Positions 17,320 to 25,822 are shown, counted from the stretch's first letter. The stretch is DNA of 64,000 nucleotides from Bacteroidia bacterium (GCA_018000995.1 JAGNIU010000007.1:64001-128000); one strand, 5' to 3'. Notes: a model not told the origin generated them from the letters alone. Numbers and translations: made by a program.

Positions 17320-18414
17320 TTAAAAATAGTTTACCGGGTTGGTGATCACTTTCGATAAATAGGGTGCAAATGTAGTAAATTTTTTCTGAAGTAACTCATA
17401 AAAAATCTCTGGCGTAAACTGCTCATTCTCAAAGTGTCCCGTATCGGCAATTAATATTTTGGATTCAGCGTCAAAAAATTCGTGGTACTTAATATCAGCA
17501 CTAATGTAAGCATCTGAACCTGAATTAATTGAGTTTTTTATTAAAAAAGCACCGCTTCCGCCACAAAAGGCAACTTTTTTTATCGACTTATTTAAAAGAG
17601 GCGTATGCTTCAAAACTTTTAGATGAAATGCCTTTTTTACAAGGGTTAAAAACTCAGTTTCTGATAGGGCTTTTTCAAACTCGCCAGTCATGCCGCTACC
17701 CACATTTTGGTAAGTGTTTTCCAAGGGATATACATCAAAAGCAACCTCTTCGTATGGATGATTAGCCAGTAAATTTTTTAAAATGCGACTTTCGTTAACG
17801 GCTTCATAAATCACTTCAATACGGGTTTCGGTTTCGTTACTGATTTTTCCTTTTTCGCCAATAAATGGATTCGAGTTTTCGTTCCCTCTAAAAGTTCCTG
17901 TTCCTGAAATATTAAAACTGCAATTATCGTAATTACCAATGTTTCCGGCACCTGCTTCAAATAAACTTTCTCTCACTTTCTCGAGATGTGTTGCCGGTAC
18001 GTAAGTCACTAATTTTTTAAGTAATTGTTTTTTGGGAGATAAAATTTTAAGATTTGTGAGACCCAATTTCTCTGCAATCTTAGCATTTACACCATTCTTT
18101 ACATTATCTAAATTAGTGTGTGCAGCATAAATGGCAATATTATTTTGAATGGCTTTAATAACAGTTCGCTCAACGTAATTCGCCCCTGTTAATCGTTTTA
18201 AGCCTCCGAAAATGATAGGGTGGTGTGCAATAATTAAATTGCATTTTAGTTTTATGGCTTCATCAATTACTTCTTCAACACAATCCAAACTCAACAAAAC
18301 CCCGGTAATTTTTTCGTCTTTGTTTCCCACCAATAAACCGCTGTTATCGTAACTTTCCTGATAAGCGGGAGGGGCAAATTTTTCTATTTCTGAAATAACA
18401 TCTTTAATAAACAT
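17320..18414 (-). CDS. Nif3-like dinuclear metal-centre protein
   Basis: A 364-residue protein of the NIF3/YbgI family. It starts MFIKDVISEIEKFAPPAYQE, and motifs LLSLDCVEEVIDEA, LIIAHHPIIFGGLKRL, IYAAHTNLDN and LIADTGHFENEQ supply the His, Asp and Glu ligands of the two-metal site. The length fits the longer form with a PII-like insert between the two halves (about residues 130-250). I choose the ATG at 18414: the longer reading from 18450 would run across a TATATTTG promoter. The family is often annotated as GTP cyclohydrolase type 2 homolog, but its real substrate is not established. Confidence 0.92.
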   Translation of the reverse strand: MFIKDVISEIEKFAPPAYQESYDNSGLLVGNKDEKITGVLLSLDCVEEVIDEAIKLKCNLIIAHHPIIFGGLKRLTGANYVERTVIKAIQNNIAIYAAHTNLDNVKNGVNAKIAEKLGLTNLKILSPKKQLLKKLVTYVPATHLEKVRESLFEAGAGNIGNYDNCSFNISGTGTFRGNENSNPFIGEKGKISNETETRIEVIYEAVNESRILKNLLANHPYEEVAFDVYPLENTYQNVGSGMTGEFEKALSETEFLTLVKKAFHLKVLKHTPLLNKSIKKVAFCGGSGAFLIKNSINSGSDAYISADIKYHEFFDAESKILIADTGHFENEQFTPEIFYELLQKKFTTFAPYLSKVITNPVNYF

Positions 18415-18418
18415 GAAA

Positions 18419-18446
18419 CAAATATAGTGAAGTAAATTCATGCAAA
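18419..18446 (-). promoter_or_regulatory. Promoter TTTG-N16-TATATTTG for the nif3 operon
   Basis: On the minus strand TTTG (18446-18443) and TATATTTG (18426-18419) are 16 bases apart, one base under the usual range. The element ends 5 bases before the ATG at 18414, again predicting a leaderless mRNA, and it rules out the longer upstream start. Confidence 0.55.
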
Positions 18447-18483
18447 GCATATTTTGAATACATGAATTACTTCACTACGTAGC

Positions 18484-18514
18484 AAAAAAAAACGGGCTGA
18501 AAATTCAACCCGTT
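18484..18514 (-). terminator. Intrinsic terminator after the gene at 18537
   Basis: Arms aacgggctga (18491-18500) and tcaacccgtt (18505-18514) pair over 10 bases with one G-U, loop of 4. On the minus strand a run of seven T follows. It ends the transcript of the secreted protein gene upstream. Confidence 0.85.
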
Positions 18515-18536
18515 TAAATGATTTATGTTTTAAGAT

Positions 18537-19163
18537 TTATTCTTTCCAGCTTTTGAAGGTGCCGCTTCCTAATTCTTTAATTATTGCTTTTATAGCCCCG
18601 GCCCAATAGTTACGGATGCCAACGCCTCTTGCAGTGCCACTTACTTTTCCGCACAGTAAAATTTTCTTGGTGGCGATATCAAAAAACGTAACGTAAACAT
18701 CAGCAATTTGTGTGCCTTTATTAAAATTCTCAACAATAAAAACTAATCCCACGCCATCTTTTTTATCAGCTGAAGAATATTTTTTTACCATTTCTGCTAA
18801 TGTTGATTTTTCAATTTTTGTTGGATTTACATCCATACAACCATCCGGATCCAATTTACTGTTGATAGTATTTACAGAGGCAATATCATAATAAACACTT
18901 TCCTTTTTAAGTGCTTTTTTTAGGTCGAAATTTTGTTGCTCGTTTTGAATTAATGCATTCCATTGTGGTACCCATTTATTACGCATGTCGCCCCCGGTTG
19001 CAGGCATAGCACCCATGCCTTGATCGAATTGACCAACAAATTTCGCCTTCGTAAAATCCATCCCAAACCAAACAATTTCAGTAGCTGAAAACACTTTTGC
19101 CGCGTCCTGAGCTTTAAAAGCAATTCCGCTTAATAATAACACACCTAATACTAATTTTTTCAT
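18537..19163 (-). CDS. Secreted protein of unknown function
   Basis: A 208-residue exported protein. The signal peptide MKKLVLGVLLLSGIAFKAQ is followed by a compact domain with EIVWFGMDFTKAKFVGQFD near the start and GTARGVGIRNYWAGAIKAII near the end. The latter looks like the membrane-facing or dimer segment of lipocalin-free periplasmic proteins, but I do not recognise a family. It stands alone, with a good terminator after it and a divergent lpxK gene before it. No enzyme motif is seen. Confidence 0.8.
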   Translation of the reverse strand: MKKLVLGVLLLSGIAFKAQDAAKVFSATEIVWFGMDFTKAKFVGQFDQGMGAMPATGGDMRNKWVPQWNALIQNEQQNFDLKKALKKESVYYDIASVNTINSKLDPDGCMDVNPTKIEKSTLAEMVKKYSSADKKDGVGLVFIVENFNKGTQIADVYVTFFDIATKKILLCGKVSGTARGVGIRNYWAGAIKAIIKELGSGTFKSWKE

Positions 19164-19243
19164 TTCAATACGTTTTAGTGAATATGAATCAAAATTATCT
19201 AATCAGAAACAAACAGCAAAATATTTAACGGAATGTTTACCAT

Positions 19244-19251
19244 TATTTTTG
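19244..19251 (+). promoter_or_regulatory. Possible promoter element for lpxK-punA
   Basis: TATTTTTG matches the Bacteroidota -7 element and lies 40 bases before the TTG start of lpxK. A -33 TTG is not obvious at the right distance. Confidence 0.35.
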
Positions 19252-19290
19252 ATTTGATTATCTCAGAAAAAAACTTCATATTTAAAAAGT

Positions 19291-20376
19291 TTGAAGGAGT
19301 TAAGTAAAATACCACTTTTGCCTTTAGCCCTATTGTTTGGGCTTGTGACATTTATACGTAATCGTTTATATGATTTAGGGTTTATTAAATCTCACCATCC
19401 TTTAAAACATACTATTTGTGTAGGTAATTTATCGGTAGGAGGAAGTGGTAAAACTCCGCATGTAGAATATTTGATTAACCTTTTGAAATCTGAATACGCC
19501 TTAGCAACTTTAAGCAGAGGGTACAAGCGCAAAACATCGGGTTACATTATTGCTGATGATAAAAGTACAGCAGAAGATATTGGCGATGAACCCTTATTAT
19601 ACAAAACAAAACATCCCAATTTAACGGTTTGTGTTGAAGTGAACCGAGTGAAGGGCGTGAAAAAATTAGCAGAGCATGAACCTTCGCCACATGTTATTAT
19701 TTTAGATGACGCCTTTCAACATCGCCCTATAAAATGCGGTTTAAATATTGTAGTGAGCGAATACGAAAATTTGTATTACAACGATTTTTTAATGCCGGTT
19801 GGAAGATTACGGGAAAGTAAATCAGGTATGCATCGCGCTGATATTATTGTGATAAGTAAAACTCCCGAAAAAACCACGCCGGTTGAAATACGAAATGTAT
19901 TAAAGGATATAAAACCCTTACCACATCAGCATGTGTTTTTTAGCTATTTAAAATATGGCGATTTGTATTCGATAAGTAATCCAAACGAAAGCATAAATAC
20001 TTTGCAGGATTTGTTCCGTTACCGTTTAATTGTGTTTACAGGAATTGCAAATCCTTCGCCAATGATTACGTATTTAAAAGAATACTCAGCAGGGGTTAGT
20101 CATTTGCCGTTTGATGATCATCATGATTACAATATTGCGGATATTGCCAATATTCAGAAGTATTATGAGTCGTTTGAAGGCGGGAATAAATTAATTGTGA
20201 CTACCGAAAAAGATTTAATGCGATTGAAATTGCCGGAAATTTGGGCAATTGCCGAAAGAATGAATATTTTTGTACTTCCTGTTGAAGTTACATTTAAAGA
20301 TAAAGCAGAAGAGTTTAACGAGATTATTTTAAAATATGTTAGAACAAATAGAATTTACCACCAAAAGTATACGTGA
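19291..20376 (+). CDS. lpxK: Tetraacyldisaccharide 4'-kinase (lipid A biosynthesis)
   Basis: A 361-residue inner-membrane kinase that phosphorylates the 4' position of the lipid A disaccharide. An N-terminal hydrophobic segment (about residues 8-22) precedes the Walker A loop GNLSVGGSGKTPHVE (45-59). Further family marks are LSRGYKR, DIGDEPLL and ILDDAFQHRPI. The start is a TTG that follows 'aaaaag' with no better codon nearby. The last 41 bases overlap the start of punA in another frame, so the two are translationally linked. Confidence 0.94.
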   Translation: MKELSKIPLLPLALLFGLVTFIRNRLYDLGFIKSHHPLKHTICVGNLSVGGSGKTPHVEYLINLLKSEYALATLSRGYKRKTSGYIIADDKSTAEDIGDEPLLYKTKHPNLTVCVEVNRVKGVKKLAEHEPSPHVIILDDAFQHRPIKCGLNIVVSEYENLYYNDFLMPVGRLRESKSGMHRADIIVISKTPEKTTPVEIRNVLKDIKPLPHQHVFFSYLKYGDLYSISNPNESINTLQDLFRYRLIVFTGIANPSPMITYLKEYSAGVSHLPFDDHHDYNIADIANIQKYYESFEGGNKLIVTTEKDLMRLKLPEIWAIAERMNIFVLPVEVTFKDKAEEFNEIILKYVRTNRIYHQKYT

Positions 20377-21151
20377 GAAAACAAATTATTTTGTTCCGGA
20401 AGTGGGAATAATTTTAGGTACAGGTTTGGGTGGCTTAGTAAAAGAAATTACCGTTGAACATGTTTTACCTTACGAAAGCATTCCTAATTTTCCTGTTTCT
20501 ACAGTTGAAGGTCATAGCGGAAAATTAATTTTTGGAAGCTTAGGCGGAAAAAATGTAGTTGCTATGCAAGGTCGTTTTCATTTTTATGAAGGCTACAACA
20601 TGCAACAAGTTACTTTCCCGGTAAGGGTAATGAAAGCACTTGGTGTAAAAACGTTATGTGTGAGTAATGCCGCCGGTGGAATGAATCCTGCCTTTGAAGT
20701 GGGTGAGATTATGATTATCACCGATCACATCAATTTATTTCCAACTAATCCATTAATCGGAAAAAATATAAATGAATTAGGTCCGCGTTTTCCGGATATG
20801 AGCGAAGCTTACAATAAAAAATATGTAGAACTCGCTCTTAAAATTGCTAAAGAAAAAAATATTAAAGTCAGTACAGGAGTTTACGCAGGTTTAACCGGAC
20901 CATGTTTTGAAACACCTGCAGAGTATCGTTACTTATGGCGTATTGGTGCCGATGTTGTTGGAATGAGCACAGTACCTGAAGTTATTGTGGCCGTACACGG
21001 CGGTATGAGTGTATTTGGAATTAGTATAGTTACTGATTTAGGTGTTGAAGGAAAAGTATTTAATGTGAGTCACGAAGAAGTACAACAAGTAGCCAATCAA
21101 CAAGAGCCTAAAATGAGTTTGTTGGTAACGGAATTGGTATCCAGACTTTAA
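20336..21151 (+). CDS. punA: Purine nucleoside phosphorylase (trimeric type)
   Basis: A 271-residue enzyme that splits purine nucleosides with phosphate. Motifs: GIILGTGLGGL phosphate loop, VEGHSGKL (H60), QGRFHFYEGY, NAAGGMNP (111-118), TGPCFETPAEYR with base-binding E192, and VGMSTVPE with M210. At the place of human N243 there is aspartate (D234 in IVTDLGVEG); an Asn-to-Asp change there is known to shift the human enzyme toward adenosine. The ATG lies inside the lpxK gene. The stop overlaps the stop of the convergent membrane gene by 4 bases. Confidence 0.93.
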   Translation: MLEQIEFTTKSIREKTNYFVPEVGIILGTGLGGLVKEITVEHVLPYESIPNFPVSTVEGHSGKLIFGSLGGKNVVAMQGRFHFYEGYNMQQVTFPVRVMKALGVKTLCVSNAAGGMNPAFEVGEIMIITDHINLFPTNPLIGKNINELGPRFPDMSEAYNKKYVELALKIAKEKNIKVSTGVYAGLTGPCFETPAEYRYLWRIGADVVGMSTVPEVIVAVHGGMSVFGISIVTDLGVEGKVFNVSHEEVQQVANQQEPKMSLLVTELVSRL

Positions 21152-21540
21152 GCCTCTTTATTTTTTGCTTGCTTGAAATAATACACACTAACGGAGATCA
21201 TCCCTAGTACAAACGGAATTCCTGCAAAATTTTTATATTCTACAAAGCCGAAAAACTCTGAGCACATCCAGTAAGAGTTGGCTGTAATCCAAAAACAAAT
21301 AGCGAGGTTGATGTAAAATTCGTTGTAGCCTTTTGATTTGAATAAAATGTAAAGGGCCATTAAAACAGTTGGTATAACCATTATTATCCCTAGCCATCGC
21401 CACTCCAACATCCAACACGTATCTTTTAAAAGCCAAAGCGGGATGTGCATGTTTTCCCAAAACCTGGTTTCAGGTAAACCCTGCCATTTATTTTCAGGTA
21501 TTTGTTTTTTAGCCGACATTTTGTTTACAAATGAATACAT
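21148..21540 (-). CDS. Small membrane protein of unknown function
   Basis: A 130-residue protein with about three hydrophobic helices (for example LGIIMVIPTVLMALYILF and IPFVLGMISVSVYYF), rich in Trp and Tyr. The phrase LPETRFWENMHIPLWLLKDTCW precedes the first helix. I do not recognise a named family. An alternative start at the ATG seven codons later is possible. It stands alone and is convergent with punA. Confidence 0.7.
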   Translation of the reverse strand: MYSFVNKMSAKKQIPENKWQGLPETRFWENMHIPLWLLKDTCWMLEWRWLGIIMVIPTVLMALYILFKSKGYNEFYINLAICFWITANSYWMCSEFFGFVEYKNFAGIPFVLGMISVSVYYFKQAKNKEA

Positions 21541-21601
21541 TTTTTACGTTTTAAAAAAGCTTACCTTTAAACTTCTAGACAAAATCGGAGTCTAATCGTT
21601 A

Positions 21602-22150
21602 GTGGGACACTTTTCAGATGAGGAAATATTAAAAATGTACAAGGAGGAAAGCTCCCGCAACATGGCCTTGCACCACCTTATTGAAAAGTATCAGCAAAAA
21701 TTATATTGGCAAATCCGCAAAATCGTTATCGATCATGATGATGCGGATGATGTAATGCAAAATACCTTTATTAAGGTGTGGAAAGGTTTAGAGAATTTTA
21801 AAGCCGAGTCGCAATTATTTACCTGGTTATATAGAATAGCCACTAACGAATCACTTACCTTTTTAAGACAGAAGCAAAAGCAGAATACAACTTCCTTGCA
21901 TCCTATTGAATATCAATTAAGTGCATCCTTAGAAAGTGATGTTTATTTTGTTGGGGATGATATTCAGAAAAAGCTCCAAAAAGCCATATTAACATTGCCT
22001 GAAAAACAGCGGATTGTATTCAATATGCGATATTATGATGAAATGCCTTACGAAGAGATGAGCGAAGTGCTTGAAACCTCGGTAGGTGCCTTAAAAGCCT
22101 CTTACCATATAGCCGCAAAAAAAATAGAAGAATTTTTAACGGCCGATTAA
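21602..22150 (+). CDS. ECF-type RNA polymerase sigma factor
   Basis: A 182-residue sigma-70 family factor. Region 2 is seen in ALHHLIEKYQQKLYWQIRKI and DADDVMQNTFIKVWKGLENF, with FTWLYRIATNESLTFLR. Region 4 is PEKQRIVFNMRYYDEMPYEE ending in ALKASYHIAAKKIEEFL. Length and motif order fit the RpoE-like ECF group. It starts with GTG at 21602. The next three genes are packed closely behind it, the first of which has one membrane helix and is the probable anti-sigma factor. The signal and target promoters are unknown. Confidence 0.93.
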   Translation: MGHFSDEEILKMYKEESSRNMALHHLIEKYQQKLYWQIRKIVIDHDDADDVMQNTFIKVWKGLENFKAESQLFTWLYRIATNESLTFLRQKQKQNTTSLHPIEYQLSASLESDVYFVGDDIQKKLQKAILTLPEKQRIVFNMRYYDEMPYEEMSEVLETSVGALKASYHIAAKKIEEFLTAD

Positions 22151-22183
22151 ACCTAAAACGAATTATAGCGTCAAACCTAAGAA

Positions 22184-22981
22184 ATGAGCAAGAACGAAGA
22201 AAATAACAATAAGAGCAACCAAGAGAATAATCCATTCTCGTTGCCGGAAGGTTATTTTAACTCGTTTGGTAAAAAGATGATGTTGAAGATTGAGTTGGCT
22301 GAGGAATTGAAGGAGTTTAAAATTTTATCTTCATTAGATAAGTCGTTACCATTTACTACACCGGATAATTATTTTGAGAAGTTGGAAGTGAAATCGGAAT
22401 TATCGGCGTATCCAAAATTATCAGCAACAAAAAAGCAAAATGGTTTTGTTACACCTGAATTATATTTTGAAACTTCTGCGGAAGCGATTAAATCAAAAAT
22501 TGAAATTGCTGAAGAATTAAAAGCATATCCAACATTAAATTCAATTACCAAAGAAAATGCTTTTGTTACACCACAAAATTATTTTGAAGGATTAAGTCAT
22601 AAAGTACGTGAAGAGATATTTGCTAAAAAGGAAGAAAGTGGATTTGGAAAAGTTTTACAATTAGTATTCAGCAAACAAACAGCTTATGCCATTGCTGCTA
22701 CTTTAGTAATTAGTTTCGGATTATATTTTTATAACAGCGGAGAAGAAACCGTTTCCGGTAATTGCGGCACTTTAGCTTGTTTAGATAAAAGTGAAATTTT
22801 TAAAGGGAATCAGTTGTTGAATTTAGATGAAGATGCTTTAATGGAAATGGTAAACGCCGAAAAATTATCAAAAAACTTAAAAGAGAATTTAGAGAAAACC
22901 GCCACCGAAAGCAACTCGCAAAACCAAGAAGATTACGCTTTAGAGAATATAGATGTTAACGATATTGCAGATGAAATCTAG
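22184..22981 (+). CDS. Likely anti-sigma factor with repeated YF(E) motif
   Basis: A 265-residue protein encoded 33 bases after the sigma gene. The cytosolic part carries four copies of a short motif: LPEGYFNSF, TPDNYFEKL, TPELYFETS and TPQNYFEGL. The later three sit in longer units that also share EL-AYP-L and a K-N-FV segment just before TP. A single membrane helix (TAYAIAATLVISFGLYFYN, about residues 165-183) and an acidic periplasmic tail follow. Position and topology fit an anti-sigma protein, although no zinc-binding anti-sigma domain is seen. The role is inferred; the repeat is directly visible. Its 3' end overlaps the next start by 11 bases. Confidence 0.65.
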   Translation: MSKNEENNNKSNQENNPFSLPEGYFNSFGKKMMLKIELAEELKEFKILSSLDKSLPFTTPDNYFEKLEVKSELSAYPKLSATKKQNGFVTPELYFETSAEAIKSKIEIAEELKAYPTLNSITKENAFVTPQNYFEGLSHKVREEIFAKKEESGFGKVLQLVFSKQTAYAIAATLVISFGLYFYNSGEETVSGNCGTLACLDKSEIFKGNQLLNLDEDALMEMVNAEKLSKNLKENLEKTATESNSQNQEDYALENIDVNDIADEI

Positions 22982-23411
22982 TTTTAAATACATACTTGCT
23001 TTTGTGATTGCTGTATTTGCAACTACTACTTCTTATGCCCAGCCCGGTAAGCATAACAAGGTGGAGGCATTGAGAGTTTCGTTTATTACTGAAAAAATAA
23101 ACTTAACACCCGTTGAAGCGCAAGGGTTTTGGCCTTTGTATAACGAGTACAACGATAAAATTAAATTCGCACGGAAAAATTTCCGTCAGCAATACGCTAA
23201 CATAAGCGATTTTAAAACTGATAAAGAAGCGGATGATTTTTTAACAGCCGAATTAAAACTTCAACAAACGGAAGTGGATTTGCAGAGAGAGTATTTCGAT
23301 AAATTCAAAAAAATATTGGGCGCTAAAAAAACAGGTTTATTAAAAAAGGCTGAAGAAGAATTTAAGAAAGAGATTATCAAAACTATTAAAGGTAACGGCA
23401 ACGATTCGTGA
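22971..23411 (+). CDS. Spy-like periplasmic protein
   Basis: A 146-residue exported helical protein. The start is set at the ATG at 22971, which gives the signal peptide MKSSFKYILAFVIAVFATTTSYAQ; an earlier ATG at 22953 would add six residues before it. The mature part is strongly helical, with NLTPVEAQGFWPLYNEYNDKI resembling the LTxxQ-type repeat of Spy/CpxP proteins, which bind unfolded proteins and metals at the envelope. Its place in an ECF sigma operon fits a stress-sensing role, which is inference. The gene overlaps both neighbours (11 and 4 bases). Confidence 0.75.
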   Translation: MKSSFKYILAFVIAVFATTTSYAQPGKHNKVEALRVSFITEKINLTPVEAQGFWPLYNEYNDKIKFARKNFRQQYANISDFKTDKEADDFLTAELKLQQTEVDLQREYFDKFKKILGAKKTGLLKKAEEEFKKEIIKTIKGNGNDS

Positions 23412-24640
23412 GCAATCATCAAAAAGTGATATTCCGTTTTGTAATGCTGGGCTTTTATATAGGGCTCAGTTATTCGTTTTATGCCCAAAAGGATTCATCT
23501 GCAAATTTTGCCACAAAAAAAACGACAAAGTTTAAAGAGCCTAAACACTTCTTTAATCATACTATTTTTCTAGACTCCTACCACAAACCTTCGGTTGATT
23601 TAAGAGATACTTCGCGTATTGGAAAACAATTAGGCTCGTATGGTATCAATCAAAATTGCATTAGTTTTTATTCGCCGTTGGTTACCATTAATAATTATAA
23701 CCGCGATAGTACTGTAAATTCCAACTTCCATTTATTATTGGCAGGTACAGCTTATTATTTGCAACCGGTTTTCTCAGGCATTTCGCAACACACTTTGGCA
23801 AAATATGGTTTAGGAATCCGCGCCATTTATAACACTGGAAAAAAATCTATTTTCTTTATTGAGTCAACGCCCTTTTTAACTCAAGATATTACAGCTGGAA
23901 GCAGTGATAAAGGAACTTGGCGTATGTCGGGAACATTATTGTGGAGTTATTCGCCCGGTACCCATTTTAATTTCCGGTTAGGCGCTACCAAATCTTTTTT
24001 ATGGGGTAACCGTTTTTATTTGCCTTTTGTGGGTTTACGTTTCGGAAAAGTTGATGGATTTAATTTCAGTATTCAGTTCCCGAAAAATATTAGTTTGAAT
24101 TTACCAATTGCAAATGTATTCCGTCTTTCACTCTATTCAAAACCACAAGGCGGCGTGTTTAACTTCTCGAATCGCGATACAGTGTATGACAATAAGTATT
24201 ATAAAAACACAAATATTTCTAACGACAGAGTTATTCATTTCGGTCGCTACGAATTATTAACCGGTATGAGAATGGATGTAGTGCCTTGTCGTTGGATGAG
24301 TTTCTATATATCTACAGGTTTTAGTACCAGAAATGGCATTGCATTTTATTCAAACAACTTTAACAAAAACAATAAGAACAAAAGTTACGGCGATTTTTAT
24401 GCACGTGCTCCAAAAAATTCTGTGTTTATTAATTTAGGTTTAGTTTTCAGAATCGGAAGAACCAAATCGTATTACAATAATAAAAACATGTATGAGGCAA
24501 TCGATTTAAATAATTCAATAGATCCTGGCGATAATAACGTAAATCCCGGTAACGGCAGCATTGTAATTCCTAAAAAGAAAATCCCTAAGAGTTTAAAGCC
24601 TTCTGAGATTCAGGATTTGATTGACGCGAATGATTTTTAA
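23408..24640 (+). CDS. Outer-membrane barrel-like protein of the sigma operon
   Basis: A 410-residue exported protein that starts with GTG, overlapping the preceding stop by 4 bases. A hydrophobic N-terminus (FRFVMLGFYIGLSYSFYAQ) is a signal sequence. The mature part alternates aromatic and polar residues in the manner of a beta-barrel, for example YYLQPVFSGISQ and FYLPFVGLRFGKVDGFNFSI. A Pro/Asn/Lys-rich tail closes it. I do not recognise a named family. It is the last gene of the ECF operon, so its expression is probably linked to envelope stress. The palindrome at 24652-24720 lies just after it. Confidence 0.7.
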   Translation: MSNHQKVIFRFVMLGFYIGLSYSFYAQKDSSANFATKKTTKFKEPKHFFNHTIFLDSYHKPSVDLRDTSRIGKQLGSYGINQNCISFYSPLVTINNYNRDSTVNSNFHLLLAGTAYYLQPVFSGISQHTLAKYGLGIRAIYNTGKKSIFFIESTPFLTQDITAGSSDKGTWRMSGTLLWSYSPGTHFNFRLGATKSFLWGNRFYLPFVGLRFGKVDGFNFSIQFPKNISLNLPIANVFRLSLYSKPQGGVFNFSNRDTVYDNKYYKNTNISNDRVIHFGRYELLTGMRMDVVPCRWMSFYISTGFSTRNGIAFYSNNFNKNNKNKSYGDFYARAPKNSVFINLGLVFRIGRTKSYYNNKNMYEAIDLNNSIDPGDNNVNPGNGSIVIPKKKIPKSLKPSEIQDLIDANDF

Positions 24641-24651
24641 TGATTGTCAGT

Positions 24652-24720
24652 TCGAGCGGAGTCGAGAACTGGTTGCATTATATTCTTAGTAAATTAAATA
24701 TATGTCTCGACTTCGCTCGA
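24652..24720. repeat. Palindromic intergenic element between convergent genes
   Basis: Arms tcgagcggagtcgaga (24652-24667) and tctcgacttcgctcga (24705-24720) pair over 16 bases with one G-U, around a 37-base AT-rich loop. It lies between the stops of two convergent genes and may end transcription from both sides. The TCGAGCGgAGTCGAG core is a widespread interspersed palindrome in Bacteroidota as far as I recall. Confidence 0.7.
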
Positions 24721-24740
24721 CAAGACATCTACTTTTTTCA

Positions 24741-25817
24741 TTAAAATCTTACTCCCATTCCAAATTCTATTACCTGATAAAATAAACGAACACGTGATTC
24801 TTTTATGGGTACCGAATTAAACTCGGCCCCATAAATTATATTCGCAAAAAAATTATCGCCATTATAACCAAATTGCGCACGGGCATTTGCATAGGTTGGA
24901 ATATTTAGTCGCCATAAATTTCTGCCGGGTTGTTGGTAGTTTTGAATTTGAATGCCACTTCCAATTAATACAACAGGCGTTAAATGAAATTTTCCCATCA
25001 CAAATTGATAGCCTGCTCCTAAACTTATAATGGTAGTTAAAAAATCACCGGCAGTTAATCTATCAAGGTTTGAGTAATTTAAAGCTTGTGTGGCTGGAAC
25101 AATATTACTATCAGTTTCAATTCGCTGATAACGTTCAGAAACCGTCATTAAAAAAGAACCCGCACTTTTCTTTTGTCTCTCAGATTGTGCAAAGGCAGCA
25201 TTTAACGAAAAGTTTTTATTGAAATTAAATCCAAGATTCATACCACCTTCAATAATGTGTAAGTTTTTTGATTTTGGAAAGCCTAAAGAATCTTCGCGCC
25301 AATTCGGATAGAACTTTTTATAATCATCTAAATAAAATCCTCTGTAATCTCTGTAAAAAATGGTCCACGCCACAATTCGTCCCTGAAAATTGATAAAATA
25401 ATCCTGATAAGTTGTTTTCCCGAATTTCTTTTCATGTTCAGCAGTTCCCGGTAAACGGAAACCCATAGAGATATAAAATTTCTTTATCCGTAAGGCACCA
25501 CCAACCACACCGGGAATGGAAGGTTTCCAATTAAAACTTTCGCCGCTTTTATCGCGGTTACTCACATTAAAAATAATGCCGGGAAAAACATATTTAGGTT
25601 TTAATAAAAAGTTTTTTGGGAACACAGTAATGTTTTCAGGCACACCATTACGCGCTTTTTTTACAGCACGCAAACTATCTTTAACAGTTTTCTTGCGTTG
25701 CTTTTCGTATTCGATACGCTTTTTTTCAGCTAGTTTTTTATCCTTTCGAGATTGCGAAAAGGAAGAAGTAGAATAGGTGAGTAGGACAATAAGAAAAGCG
25801 AAAAAATACTTCCCCAT
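24741..25817 (-). CDS. DUF4421 family protein
   Basis: A 358-residue exported protein. The signal peptide runs to about SSFSQ, and a very basic segment (RKDKKLAEKKRIEYEKQRKK) follows. The remainder has barrel-like strands and phrases such as FNVSNRDKSGESFNWKP, MGFRLPGTAEHEKKFG and RGFYLDDYKKFYPNWR, which I match to DUF4421, an outer-membrane protein family of Bacteroidota without a known function. It ends MGVRF, with an aromatic C-terminal residue as in many outer-membrane barrels. The gene is 5 bases from the lipA stop on the same strand. Confidence 0.78.
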   Translation of the reverse strand: MGKYFFAFLIVLLTYSTSSFSQSRKDKKLAEKKRIEYEKQRKKTVKDSLRAVKKARNGVPENITVFPKNFLLKPKYVFPGIIFNVSNRDKSGESFNWKPSIPGVVGGALRIKKFYISMGFRLPGTAEHEKKFGKTTYQDYFINFQGRIVAWTIFYRDYRGFYLDDYKKFYPNWREDSLGFPKSKNLHIIEGGMNLGFNFNKNFSLNAAFAQSERQKKSAGSFLMTVSERYQRIETDSNIVPATQALNYSNLDRLTAGDFLTTIISLGAGYQFVMGKFHLTPVVLIGSGIQIQNYQQPGRNLWRLNIPTYANARAQFGYNGDNFFANIIYGAEFNSVPIKESRVRLFYQVIEFGMGVRF

Positions 25818-25822
25818 AAAGT

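Noticed and set aside
18415..18450. Longer N-terminus of the nif3-like gene
   Set aside because: It would run through an exact TATATTTG promoter, and the family starts at the MFIKDVI residues.
24641..24740. CRISPR-like repeat
   Set aside because: There are only two arms, in inverted orientation, with no spacers of even length and no cas genes.
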